The notes under the pieces were generated by a model that was given only the letters and a program-made list of their open reading frames with translations, had not been told where the DNA came from and made no database searches. Made by a program: the position numbers and the translations under genes. A stretch of 64,000 bases of DNA, from assembly GCA_964246745.1 (NCBI GenBank), contig CAXTRK010000015.1, positions 1-64,000 of the forward strand, in the 5' to 3' direction. This document shows, piece by piece, positions 1 to 8,747 of this stretch (its first letter is position 1; the number at the start of each line of letters is the position of its first letter). The stretch is from Lichenicoccus sp964246745. Its GTDB lineage: Bacteria; Pseudomonadota; Alphaproteobacteria; Acetobacterales; Acetobacteraceae.

Positions 1-394
1 CGTCATAGTTGCGCTGCACGGCGACTTCGGAGAGCGCGCCGTTATCGGCTCCTATCGCGGTGCCGGCGATCAGACCTGTTCCGGCCCCTGCGGCGGCGCC
101 GAAGCCGGGCGCTCCCGCCGCGGCGCCAAGCAACGCTCCGGCGCCGGCGCCGATCGCTGTGCCAAGCACCGCCCCGCCCGCGGTCGAGTTGGCGCCGGCG
201 CCACTGGAGTAGCCGCTGCGGGAGAATGCCAGTTGCCGGCAATAGCCGTCTTCATTGGAAAACTGGGCGTAGGTCTTGCCATCACCGGGAAGCGCCACAA
301 AGCTGGGCCCGCTCGGCGGCGGCGTCGCACATGCATCAAGGCTCAGGAGCGCCGCCACGCAGACAAGACCGGAAAGCTTTCGAAGACCCGACAT
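1..394 (-). CDS. glycine-zipper lipoprotein, C-terminus cut off by window edge
   Basis: Reads leftwards off the window; 131 codons are visible from an ATG at 394. The N-terminus has basic residues, a hydrophobic stretch and a lipobox-like LDAC ending in Cys22, so export and lipidation are likely. Residues of about 75 to 120 are an almost unbroken run of Gly and Ala with repeated GxxxG spacing, the pattern of glycine-zipper envelope proteins (YMGG-like/17-kDa surface antigen type) that insert in or span membranes. It is divergent from the sulfhydrylase gene, with about 215 bases between the two starts. The Asp at the -2 position of the lipobox is unusual. Function beyond an envelope role cannot be told. 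Confidence 0.7.
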   Translation of the reverse strand, partial: MSGLRKLSGLVCVAALLSLDACATPPPSGPSFVALPGDGKTYAQFSNEDGYCRQLAFSRSGYSSGAGANSTAGGAVLGTAIGAGAGALLGAAAGAPGFGAAAGAGTGLIAGTAIGADNGALSEVAVQRNYD

Positions 395-609
395 GTTCAA
401 TGCTCGATACGGATTGCCGCCGCCACCCCGGCGGCCAGATGATGAAATGGTGCGGCCGCGCGCCTCCGACACCATCCTCTTGTTTAAAGAATTGTAAGCG
501 TCATGTCTATAGAAACACAGCAACGAAGCGTAGTTTAGCCGTTCCACCGAGACGTTGACAGCCGGCGCAAAGCGGACGACCACTTTGGTCATCATCTGGA
601 GGAAGGCAC

Positions 610-1902
610 ATGGTCGCGCAACACAGCCTCAAGCCGGAAACGCTGGCCTTGCATGCCGGCTGGCGTGCGGACCCGACCACCGGCGCTGTGGCGGTGCCGA
701 TCTATCAGACCACCTCCTACCAATTTGAAAGCGCCGAGGAAGCCGCCGCCCTGTTCGGCCTGCAGAAGCTCGGCAACATCTACACCCGCATCATGAATCC
801 GACCAACGACGTGCTGGAGAAGCGCGTGGCCAGTCTGGAGGGCGGGGTGGCGGCCTTGGCCCTGGCTTCCGGGCAGGCGGCGTCGGCGCTCAGCGTGCAG
901 AATCTGGCGCGCGCCGGCGACAATATCGTCTCCTCGACCGACCTGTATGGCGGCACCTGGAATCTGTTCGCCAATACGCTGCGCGACCAGGGCATCGAAG
1001 CCCGCTTTGTCGATCCGGCAGACCCGGAGGCCTTCGTGCGCGCCAGCGACGATCGCACACGCGCCTGGTATGCCGAAACGCTGCCCAATCCCAAGCTGCG
1101 CGCCTTTCCGATACGCGAAGTGGCAGACCTCGGCCGCCCGCTTGGCATTCCGCTTATCGTCGACAACACCGCGGCGCCGTTTCTGGTCAGGCCGTTCGAT
1201 CATGGCGCCGCGATCATCGTTTATTCGGCCACGAAATATCTCGGCGGCCATGGCACCTCGATCGGCGGCCTGATCGTCGATGGCGGCACCTTCGACTGGG
1301 CCGCGCACGCCGAGCGCCAGCCGGCGTTGAACACGCCGGAGCCATCCTATCATGGCGCCATCTGGACCGAGGCCGCGGCCCCGCTCGGCCCGATCGCCTA
1401 TATCCTCAAGGCCCGCACCACGCTGCTGCGCGACCTCGGCTGCGCGCTCTCGCCGTTCAACGCCTTCCTGCTGCTGCAGGGTATCGAGACGCTGCCGCTG
1501 CGCATGCGCGCTCATTCCGACAATGCCGAGACGGTGGCGCGCTTTCTTGCCGATCATCCCAAAGTGACCCGGGTGATCCACCCGTCGCATCATCCCGAAG
1601 GCGTCGGCAGGCAGCGCAGCGAGACCTATCTGCCGCGCGGACGCGGCGGCCTGCTTGGCTTCGAGCTGGAAGGCGGCGCCGCCGCCGGGCGCAGCTTCAT
1701 CGATCGCCTTGGCCTGTTCTATCATGTTGCCAATATCGGCGACTCGCGCTCGCTGGCCATTCATCCCGCCAGCACCACCCATTCACAGTTGAGCGTTGAC
1801 GAACAGCTCGCCACCGGCGTGTCGCCTGGCTACGTGCGGCTTTCCATCGGCATAGAGCATGCCGACGACATCATCGCCGATCTCGATCAGGCGCTGGCCT
1901 GA
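610..1902 (+). CDS. metY: O-acetylhomoserine sulfhydrylase/aminocarboxypropyltransferase (Cys/Met metabolism PLP enzyme)
   Basis: A 430-residue fold-type I PLP enzyme of the Cys/Met metabolism family, expected to replace the acetyl group of O-acetylhomoserine by sulfide to make homocysteine. Visible family signatures are the N-terminal 'TLALHAGWRADPTTGAVAVP' segment, the YTRIMNPTNDVLEKR substrate loop, and the cofactor lysine in SATKYLGGHGT (Lys209). The length fits MetY (about 430) better than MetB/MetZ (about 390). The ATG at 610 follows a good ribosome site (ctggagg) by about 8 bases. A related paralogue using O-succinylhomoserine cannot be excluded. The homocysteine theme recurs with ahcY 10 kb away, but the two are not co-transcribed. 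Confidence 0.9.
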   Translation: MVAQHSLKPETLALHAGWRADPTTGAVAVPIYQTTSYQFESAEEAAALFGLQKLGNIYTRIMNPTNDVLEKRVASLEGGVAALALASGQAASALSVQNLARAGDNIVSSTDLYGGTWNLFANTLRDQGIEARFVDPADPEAFVRASDDRTRAWYAETLPNPKLRAFPIREVADLGRPLGIPLIVDNTAAPFLVRPFDHGAAIIVYSATKYLGGHGTSIGGLIVDGGTFDWAAHAERQPALNTPEPSYHGAIWTEAAAPLGPIAYILKARTTLLRDLGCALSPFNAFLLLQGIETLPLRMRAHSDNAETVARFLADHPKVTRVIHPSHHPEGVGRQRSETYLPRGRGGLLGFELEGGAAAGRSFIDRLGLFYHVANIGDSRSLAIHPASTTHSQLSVDEQLATGVSPGYVRLSIGIEHADDIIADLDQALA

Positions 1903-1977
1903 TCACGTTGCGCGGCAAGGCTGAAACTCCGGTCGCCTTGCCGCCTACAACGAAGATCGAGGCGATGGAGACTCAGC

Positions 1978-3072
1978 ATGGAACGGCGTGACCTGTTCAA
2001 GACCATCATGGCCGGCGGCGCGATTGCAGCACTTCCGGCGATCGCGGGAGCGCAGACGCCCGCCGGGACGCCGCCAGCCCTGCCCAAGCTGACCGATCCC
2101 GGAGTGCTGCGCGGGGACATGCTCTACCGCAAATTCGGGCGCACCGGCGAGATGGTGTCCGCGATCGGCTTCGGCGGCTCGCATTTCGCCAAGAAAAGCA
2201 TTGATCAGGCGCAGTCCATCACGCTGTGCCATGAGGCGATCGATCGCGGCATCACCTACATGGATAATTCGTGGGACTACAATCATGGCGTCAGCGAGGA
2301 GCGCATGGGTCTGGCGCTGTCGCAAGGAAACTACCGGAGCAAGGTGTTTCTGATGACCAAGGCGGACGGACGCACCGCCCAAGCCGCTCAGCAACAGCTT
2401 GAAACCTCGCTCAAGCGCCTCAAGACCGACCATATCGACCTATGGCAATTCCATGAAGTGCTTCGCTTCGAAGACCCGAACCGGATCTTCGCCAAGGGTG
2501 GAGCGCTCGAGACCGCGCTCGCCGCCCGCAAGGCCGGCAAGATACGCTATATCGGCTTCACCGGGCACAAGGATCCCGAGATCCACCTGACCATGCTGAA
2601 GGTTGCCAGGCAGCACGGCTTCCAGTTCGACGCGGTGCTGATGCCGAGCAATGTGATGGACGCGCATTACCGCAGTTTCGCGCGGGACGCGATGCCGGTC
2701 GCATTGCAGGACGGCCTCGCGGTGCAGACAATGAAGCCGTTCGGTGGCGGCGACGGCATCATTCTGAAGAGCGGCACGGTGACACCGATGGACTGCCTTC
2801 ATTACGCGCTTAATTTGCCGACATCGGTGGTCATCACCGGTCTGGACAGCAGCAAGATCATCAATCAGGCGATCGAAGCGGCACGCACCTTCAAGCCGAT
2901 CGAGGCACAACAGATCGATGCCATGCTGGTCAAGACCGTGGACGCGGCTCAGCGTGGGCAATACGAGCTGTTCAAGAGTTCATCGCATTTTGACACAACC
3001 GCGCAGAATCCGAGTTGGTTGGGCGGTGAAAGCCCGCATGTCAAGGAACTGGCGCCGCAGAAACCCGGCTGA
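1978..3072 (+). CDS. Tat-exported aldo/keto reductase
   Basis: A 364-residue NAD(P)H-dependent aldo/keto reductase. The start ERRDLFKT followed by an Ala/Gly-rich hydrophobic segment and AGAQ is a twin-arginine signal peptide, so the folded protein is probably moved to the periplasm. The catalytic tetrad is readable as Asp96, Tyr101 (MDNSWDYNHG), Lys128 (FLMTKADG) and His159 (DLWQFHEV), which supports an active (alpha/beta)8 barrel. The substrate is unknown. Periplasmic AKRs of this 'oxidoreductase of the AKR family, Tat signal' type are common in soil proteobacteria. It stands about 75 bases after the sulfhydrylase on the same strand and converges with no gap on the glucosidase gene. Confidence 0.85.
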   Translation: MERRDLFKTIMAGGAIAALPAIAGAQTPAGTPPALPKLTDPGVLRGDMLYRKFGRTGEMVSAIGFGGSHFAKKSIDQAQSITLCHEAIDRGITYMDNSWDYNHGVSEERMGLALSQGNYRSKVFLMTKADGRTAQAAQQQLETSLKRLKTDHIDLWQFHEVLRFEDPNRIFAKGGALETALAARKAGKIRYIGFTGHKDPEIHLTMLKVARQHGFQFDAVLMPSNVMDAHYRSFARDAMPVALQDGLAVQTMKPFGGGDGIILKSGTVTPMDCLHYALNLPTSVVITGLDSSKIINQAIEAARTFKPIEAQQIDAMLVKTVDAAQRGQYELFKSSSHFDTTAQNPSWLGGESPHVKELAPQKPG

Positions 3073-5355
3073 TCAGCTTGTAATCTGCACCTTGATTGAG
3101 CCTTCGCGCTCCAGCACGTTGACCGCCACCTCGTTGCCGACGCGGGAAAGGTGCACGTTGACCCGGGCGCCTCCCACCGAGAGATTATAGAGCGTCATCT
3201 CCTGGAGGAAGGCCGGCAGTCGCGGCGTGTCGAAATGAACGGTCGCCGTGGACGGGTCGAACCGCAGTCCCAGCGTCGCCTGCAGCAGGCATGGCAGGGT
3301 GGCCGCCGCCCAGGCTTGCGGGGAGCAGGCGACCGGATAGCGGACCGGGCCCTCGCCGCGCTGTCGGGCAAAGCCGCAGAACAGCTCCGGCAGGCGGCGC
3401 AGATCGGCATAGAGGGCGGCGTCGAACAGGCCGCCGAATAGTCGAACCGCTTCCTCCTTGTAGCCATATCGTGCAAAGCCGAGCCCGATGAGCGCGTTGT
3501 CGTGCGGCCAGACCGAGCCGTTGTGGTACGCCATCGGATTGAAGCGCGCCTCGCCCACTGGAATCGTGCGTATGCCCCAGCCGGAAAAGAACGGGCGGGC
3601 CATCAGGCCGGAGACGATCCGCTCGGCGCGGTCGGCGGGAACGATGCCGGTCATCAAAGTCTGTCCGGCGTTGGACGAGCGCACCCGGCAGGGGCGCTTC
3701 TTGCCGTCGAGCGCGATGGCGTAGGTGCCGAGTTCCTCGCACCAGAAATGGACGTTGAAGGCAAGACGTAGCGTCTCGGCCTCGGCGTCGAGGCGTTGGG
3801 CTTGGGCGCCGTGGCCAAGCTGGCGCGCGATCGCGGCGGCGGACTGCTTGGCCGCATAGACGTAGGCCTGCACTTCGCACAGCGCGATCGGGCCTTCGGC
3901 GAGAGTGCCGTCGGCGTGAAAGACGCTGTCGAAACTGTCCTTCCAACCCTGGTTGGCCAGCCCGTTTTCGTTGCGTCTGCCGTATTCCACGAAACCGTCG
4001 CCGTCGCGGTCGCCATACTGGTCGATCCAGTCGAGCGCGCGCTCGATGTTCGGCCACAGTCCGGCAATGGTGGCGACGTCGCCGGTGCGCTCCAGATACT
4101 GGCCGGCCAGCATGACGAACAGCGGCGTCGAATCGACACTGCCGTAATAGTGCCGGAACGGCACCTCGCCCAGTTCAGCCATCTCGCCGTGACGTACTTC
4201 GTGCAGGATTTTGCCGGGCTCGGCGTCGGCGACCGGATCGACGGCGTCGGCCTGGTGCTCGGCAAGGTAGGCCAGCACGCCGGCCGCGATCGGCGGATCG
4301 AGCCAGAGCGTCTGCATCGCCGTGACCAGCGCATCGCGGCCGAAGGCGGTGCTGTACCAGGGCACGCCGGCGTAGGGATAGGGTCCGGTCGGCTTGTCGG
4401 TGACCAGCATATAGATATCGCAGATGCAGCGGCGGATCGCCTCGTTGAAGATTTCGTTGGAGGAGGCGATGGCGGCCGCGCGCGCGGACGAGACGCGCAG
4501 CGAGCGACGCGCTTCGACCATCGAGAACAGGAACGTCTCCGAGGGTTTCTGACGCGGGCGACCCGCCTCCGCCTGCGGATCGCAGGCGATCTCGACATGC
4601 ATCAGCACCCGGGCGCCGGGCTTGAGCGTGAGTTCGAAGCGGGCGGTGGTCTCGCTCAGCGCGTCCGGATGCGGCTCGAAGCGCAGCCTCGTGCTGCGGA
4701 CGCGATGGTCGAGGCCGGTATAGGAGAGCAGCACGCAATCGCCGTCGACCGCCGGAGTCGACAGCGTGCCGCGATGCGCGCGCGGGGTGCCGCGCGCCTC
4801 GAACAGGTCGGCGAAGTCGGCGCCGAAGTCGATTTCTATGCTGACCTGGCGCGTGACCACATCGAAATTACGCAGCAGCATCCGCTCGTAGCAGGCACTC
4901 TTCCATAGGAAGCGGCTGCGGCGCAGTTGCAACACGTCATGCGCCATGGTCTCGCCACCGTCGAGCGCCAGGTCGGGATTGGTCAGGTCGCAGGAGAGCG
5001 TGGCGTTGTTCTCGCGCAGCGTCGAGGACAGCAGGATCGGCTGCATTCCGCCCAGCGTCAGCGAGAGCGACGAGAGATGGCGCGTATCGAGGAAATAGAT
5101 GCCGTCGGCGCTGCCCGGACCGTGCAGGATGTTGCCGCTGGTATCGAACACCCCGAACATGTCGCCATGCTTGAGGGCGTGCAGCCGCCGCTCCGACAGC
5201 AGGGAGGTGGCGCCCACCGTGTAGGCGCTGGCGGTGGCCGGCTTGTCTTCGGCGGGGCTGTCCAAGAGGCGCGTTCCTTGCGTTCTGTTCGGTGCAGTAG
5301 GGTTAGCGGAAGCCTCGGCAACCGGCCATAGAAGAGAACGTTGCACCACCATCAT
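3073..5355 (-). CDS. amylo-alpha-1,6-glucosidase / glycogen debranching enzyme-like protein
   Basis: A 760-residue protein with the two-part layout of bacterial amylo-alpha-1,6-glucosidase-like enzymes: an N-terminal GDE_N_bis beta-rich domain from about residue 60 (HGDMFGVFDTSGNI, then FLDTRHLSSL) to about 270, and a C-terminal (alpha/alpha)6 barrel from about 300 with PWYSTAFGRDALVTA and AYHNGSVWPHDNALI. It should hydrolyse alpha-1,6 branches or related glucosides in the cytoplasm; no signal peptide is seen. The ATG at 5355 interlocks with the ATG of ligD in a shared CATG, which leaves no room for either promoter. The first 50 residues look unconserved, so a downstream GTG near 5217 is an alternative start. 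The 3' end abuts the AKR stop. Confidence 0.8.
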   Translation of the reverse strand: MMVVQRSLLWPVAEASANPTAPNRTQGTRLLDSPAEDKPATASAYTVGATSLLSERRLHALKHGDMFGVFDTSGNILHGPGSADGIYFLDTRHLSSLSLTLGGMQPILLSSTLRENNATLSCDLTNPDLALDGGETMAHDVLQLRRSRFLWKSACYERMLLRNFDVVTRQVSIEIDFGADFADLFEARGTPRAHRGTLSTPAVDGDCVLLSYTGLDHRVRSTRLRFEPHPDALSETTARFELTLKPGARVLMHVEIACDPQAEAGRPRQKPSETFLFSMVEARRSLRVSSARAAAIASSNEIFNEAIRRCICDIYMLVTDKPTGPYPYAGVPWYSTAFGRDALVTAMQTLWLDPPIAAGVLAYLAEHQADAVDPVADAEPGKILHEVRHGEMAELGEVPFRHYYGSVDSTPLFVMLAGQYLERTGDVATIAGLWPNIERALDWIDQYGDRDGDGFVEYGRRNENGLANQGWKDSFDSVFHADGTLAEGPIALCEVQAYVYAAKQSAAAIARQLGHGAQAQRLDAEAETLRLAFNVHFWCEELGTYAIALDGKKRPCRVRSSNAGQTLMTGIVPADRAERIVSGLMARPFFSGWGIRTIPVGEARFNPMAYHNGSVWPHDNALIGLGFARYGYKEEAVRLFGGLFDAALYADLRRLPELFCGFARQRGEGPVRYPVACSPQAWAAATLPCLLQATLGLRFDPSTATVHFDTPRLPAFLQEMTLYNLSVGGARVNVHLSRVGNEVAVNVLEREGSIKVQITS

Positions 5356-7696
5356 GGCAAAAGCGACTTCCGGCGGCGCCGCACGCCGCTCCTACTCGGA
5401 AAAGCGCGATTTCGCGCGCACGCCGGAGCCGCGCGACGGGGCGGCGGGCGGCGATGGCGCGCGGATCTTTGTCGCACCGCAAGGTGCGCCAATCTTCGTG
5501 GTGCAGAAACATGCCGCGCGTCGGCTGCACTGGGATTTCCGGCTGGAGCATGGCGGCGTGCTGTGGAGCTGGGCAGTGCCGAAAGGCCCGTCGATGGACC
5601 CGGCCGACAAGCGCCTGGCCGTGCATGTCGAGGACCACCCGGTGGACTATGCCCGTTTCGAGGGCACCATTCCGGCCGGGAACTATGGCGCCGGCTCCGT
5701 CGAGATTTGGGATCGTGGGCATTGGTCGCCGCTCAGCCACGACCCGGCGGCCTCGCTGCGCGCGGGCGAGTTGAAGTTCCGTCTGGATGGCGGACGGCTC
5801 AGCGGCAGCTTCGTGCTGGTGCGGCTGAAGCCCAAAGCCGGCGACAAGGCGGATAACTGGCTGCTGATCAAGGAAAAGGACACCGCGTCGCCTCCCCGCA
5901 CGCAGGCGCCGCAGCTCGCGACCTTGGTAGCCGAGGCGCCGGATGGGCCCGGCTGGGTCACCGAGATCAAGTTCGACGGCTATCGCATGCTTTGCCGCAA
6001 ACAGGGTGACGCGGTGACATTGTTGACCCGCAATGGTCTGGACTGGACCGAACGTCTGCCTGCTCTCGCGGAGGCGGTGCGGCGGCTGCCGACGCAAAGC
6101 CTGATGCTCGATGGCGAACTGGTCAGTCTCGAGGGTGACGGGCGCAGCTCGTTCGCGGCGCTGCAGGAGGCGCTATCGAACAATCAGACCGGCCGTCTGT
6201 CGTACTATGCCTTCGACCTGCTGCATCAAGACGACACCGACCTGCGTCCGTTGCCGCTCGGCGCGCGCAAGCAGGCGCTCAAGACGCTTCTGGAGGCGGC
6301 GGACGCGGATCAGCCGATCCGGATCAGCGAGCACCTGACCTCCAAGGCGGCGCGTGTGCGCGGCGAAGCCTGCAAACACGGGCTGGAAGGGGTCGTCTGC
6401 AAGCGTCTCGATGCGCCCTACCGCGCCGGCCGCGGCACCGACTGGGTCAAGCTGAAATGCGAGAACCGGGAGGAGTTTGTCATTGTCGGCTTCACGGCGC
6501 CGAAAGGCAGCCGCGCCGACCTCGGCGCCCTCCAGGTGGGGCGATATGATGCGGGCCGCGTCCTGCATTTCGCCGGCGGCGTCGGCACCGGCCTGTCCGT
6601 CTCGACGCTGCGCGCGCTGCGCGGCAGGCTCGATGGGCTGGTCTGCAAGAGCCGGCCGCGCGGATTGCAGGGCGCGGCAGCGGCGCCGCGCGGCACCGTC
6701 TGGGTCAAGCCGAAGCTGGTCGCGGAAGTCCGTTTCGCCGGCATCACCACCGACGGCATGCTGCGCCAGGCGAGCTTTCTCGGCCTGCGCGAGGACAAGC
6801 CGGCAGGTGAGGTGGTGGCGGCACGTCCGCCCAAGCCAAGCGCCGCCGGCACGATCCATGGGCAGCGCCTCACCCACCCCGACCGGCTGCTCTGGCCGGA
6901 CCCGGGCGGCATCACCAAGGCCGAGCTTGCCGAATACTGGCAGGCGGTGGCCGCGCGTGCCTTGCCCGGCATCGAAACCCGGCCGCTCGCCCTGGTGCGC
7001 TGCCCGGACGGCATCGAAGGACAGCATTTCTTCCAGAAGCACCGTACCCGCGGCATGCCGGAGGCAATCGCGGAAGATGCTTTCGAGGGCGCGCCTTACC
7101 TCACCGTGTCAGGATTGGACGGGCTGATCGCGGCGAGCCAGATCGCGGCCATCGAGCTGCACTGCTGGGGCTCCGGGCTCGACGATGCCGGCCACGCCGA
7201 CCAGCTCGTGTTTGATCTTGATCCCGGCGATGGCGTCCGGTTCGGCGACGTCGTCGCGGCCGCCAAGGAGGTGCGCCGCCGTCTGCGCGAGCACGGTCTG
7301 GCGGCCTATGCGCGCACCAGCGGCGGCAAGGGGCTGCACGTTGTCTCGCCGATCCGCACCAGTGCCGATTGGGACGCGGTGCGTGCCTGGTGCAGAGGCT
7401 TCGCCGAACGCATGGAACAAGAGGCGCCCGACAGCTATGTCGCAAGCACGCGCAAGAGCCGCCGCGTCGGCCGCATCCTGGTCGATTGGCTGCGCAACGG
7501 CCTCGGCTCGACCGCGATCGCGTCCTACGCGCCGCGCGCCCGCCCCGGCGGCCTGGTCGCCACACCGCTCGCCTGGCGCGAGGTGAACGCGGCACTCGAC
7601 CCCGGCGGCTTCACCATACGCACCCTGCCCGGCCGGCTGCGCGGCGCCGATCCGTGGGCCCGCTTTGACGCCGACCGACGCGATCTCGACATCTGA
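5354..7696 (+). CDS. ligD: multidomain ATP-dependent DNA ligase LigD of non-homologous end joining
   Basis: A 780-residue LigD with all three modules in the order phosphoesterase - ligase - polymerase, as in Pseudomonas. The 3'-phosphoesterase domain (about 1-170) holds FVVQKHAARRLHWDFRLEH (His53, His59). The ligase domain (about 190-500) has the nucleotidyl lysine in EIKFDGYR (Lys206) and the EGVVCKR and DWVKLKC motifs. The primase-polymerase domain (about 530-780) has QLVFDLDPGDG and the RTSGGKGLHV segment. The enzyme processes and seals double-strand breaks recruited by Ku. The start at 5354 was chosen because the frame upstream only mirrors the divergent glucosidase gene. ku follows after 9 bases, so the pair is an operon. 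Confidence 0.95.
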   Translation: MAKATSGGAARRSYSEKRDFARTPEPRDGAAGGDGARIFVAPQGAPIFVVQKHAARRLHWDFRLEHGGVLWSWAVPKGPSMDPADKRLAVHVEDHPVDYARFEGTIPAGNYGAGSVEIWDRGHWSPLSHDPAASLRAGELKFRLDGGRLSGSFVLVRLKPKAGDKADNWLLIKEKDTASPPRTQAPQLATLVAEAPDGPGWVTEIKFDGYRMLCRKQGDAVTLLTRNGLDWTERLPALAEAVRRLPTQSLMLDGELVSLEGDGRSSFAALQEALSNNQTGRLSYYAFDLLHQDDTDLRPLPLGARKQALKTLLEAADADQPIRISEHLTSKAARVRGEACKHGLEGVVCKRLDAPYRAGRGTDWVKLKCENREEFVIVGFTAPKGSRADLGALQVGRYDAGRVLHFAGGVGTGLSVSTLRALRGRLDGLVCKSRPRGLQGAAAAPRGTVWVKPKLVAEVRFAGITTDGMLRQASFLGLREDKPAGEVVAARPPKPSAAGTIHGQRLTHPDRLLWPDPGGITKAELAEYWQAVAARALPGIETRPLALVRCPDGIEGQHFFQKHRTRGMPEAIAEDAFEGAPYLTVSGLDGLIAASQIAAIELHCWGSGLDDAGHADQLVFDLDPGDGVRFGDVVAAAKEVRRRLREHGLAAYARTSGGKGLHVVSPIRTSADWDAVRAWCRGFAERMEQEAPDSYVASTRKSRRVGRILVDWLRNGLGSTAIASYAPRARPGGLVATPLAWREVNAALDPGGFTIRTLPGRLRGADPWARFDADRRDLDI

Positions 7697-7705
7697 GGAA
7701 CCGCC

Positions 7706-8575
7706 ATGGCCGAACGCCCGATCTGGCGAGGCAGCCTGCGCCTCGCTCTGGTTTCCTGCCCGATCGCCCTCTACAGCGTGCGGCAGCCGAGCGAGTCGCT
7801 GCATTTTCACTATATCAATCCCGAAACCGGCCACCGGGTCCGCATGATCACCCAGGATGCCGAGACCGAGGTGGAGCTCTCGCGACGAGACCTCAAGCGC
7901 GGCTACGAGTATGAGCGCGACCGCTACGTGCTGCTTGAGGACGAGGATTTCGAAAGCGCCAGGATCGAGAGTTCCAGCGTGCTCACGATCGGCAAGTTCG
8001 TGACCGCGGGCAGCATCGATCCGGTGTACTACGACGCAAGCTACTACGTGGTGCCGGACGGCAATGCGCGCGACCGGCAGGACGATGTCTACGTCGTGCT
8101 GCGCGACGCGATCGCGCGTACCGGCCAGGTTGCGCTGTCGCGGCTGGTGCTGTCAAAGCGCGAGCGCGCGGTGGCGCTGATGACGATGCAGCGCGGTCTG
8201 GTGCTGCATACGCTGCACGATATGCGCGAGATCACCGATCCCGGGCACCTGTTCGCGGATTTGCCGGATGTCCGTCCGGACAAGGAGATGATTGCGCTGG
8301 CTGTGCAACTGATCGGGCGGCAAAGCGCACGGTTCGAGCCGGCCGACATGGAGGATCGTTACGAGGCGAGGCTGCGTGCCGTGATCGAAGCCAAGCTCAA
8401 GGGGGTGGCGCCGAAGCCGGAGCCGGAACCGGAGAAGAGCGGCCAAGTGATTGATCTCATGGCGGCGCTACGCCGCAGCCTGGGCGAGGACGCGGCGAAA
8501 CCTCCGACCCCAGCCCGCCGCAAGGCGGCGAGCGCGTCGAGGCCAAAACGGGCGACCAAACCCGCGACCCGATAG
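7706..8575 (+). CDS. ku: non-homologous end joining protein Ku
   Basis: A 289-residue bacterial Ku homodimer subunit that encircles broken DNA ends and recruits LigD. The N-terminus WRGSLRLALVSCPIALYS and the central KRGYEYERDRYVLLEDEDFE and VPDGNARDR regions are typical of the Ku70/80 beta-barrel. The C-terminus from about residue 245 is a Pro/Lys/Arg-rich basic tail, as in Ku proteins that use a tail to thread along or bind DNA. The ATG follows ggaaccgcc, only 9 bases after the ligD stop, so the two are translated from one message. Confidence 0.95.
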   Translation: MAERPIWRGSLRLALVSCPIALYSVRQPSESLHFHYINPETGHRVRMITQDAETEVELSRRDLKRGYEYERDRYVLLEDEDFESARIESSSVLTIGKFVTAGSIDPVYYDASYYVVPDGNARDRQDDVYVVLRDAIARTGQVALSRLVLSKRERAVALMTMQRGLVLHTLHDMREITDPGHLFADLPDVRPDKEMIALAVQLIGRQSARFEPADMEDRYEARLRAVIEAKLKGVAPKPEPEPEKSGQVIDLMAALRRSLGEDAAKPPTPARRKAASASRPKRATKPATR

Positions 8576-8626
8576 GCGCAATAGATATAAATGAATGATG
8601 GCATGCGTTACCTCATTTAATTCGCC

Positions 8627-8653
8627 TCGGACCGGGAATATTTTGTTGTCCGA
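8627..8653 (+). terminator. weak hairpin after ku
   Basis: A perfect 6-base inverted repeat (tcggac ... gtccga) separated by a 15-base AT-rich loop, about 50 bases after the ku stop. There is no run of T after it, so termination here is only a possibility. Confidence 0.25.
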
Positions 8654-8705
8654 TCACTCACTCGTCACCACGCTTTGGCAATGCCGCTGTTGCAGACAGC
8701 TATCA

Positions 8706-8735
8706 CGGAATGCGAATAAATAAGGACGCGTTCCG
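8706..8735 (+). promoter_or_regulatory. 5' leader hairpin abutting the ribosome site of the beta-propeller gene
   Basis: The arms cggaatgcg (8706-8714) and cgcgttccg (8727-8735) pair over 9 positions with one G-T pair, around a 12-base A-rich loop. The last base of the stem is the first G of the gggag ribosome site (8735-8739) of the GTG start at 8748. A stem in this place could tune ribosome access or mRNA stability. It is seen by eye only; the A-rich loop could also be a promoter -10 region. Confidence 0.35.
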
Positions 8736-8747
8736 GGAGCAACCATT

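Noticed and set aside
500..609. Possible SAM riboswitch before metY
   Set aside because: A gtttagccg segment recalls SAM-II, but the paired pseudoknot elements and the gctaaa end are missing.
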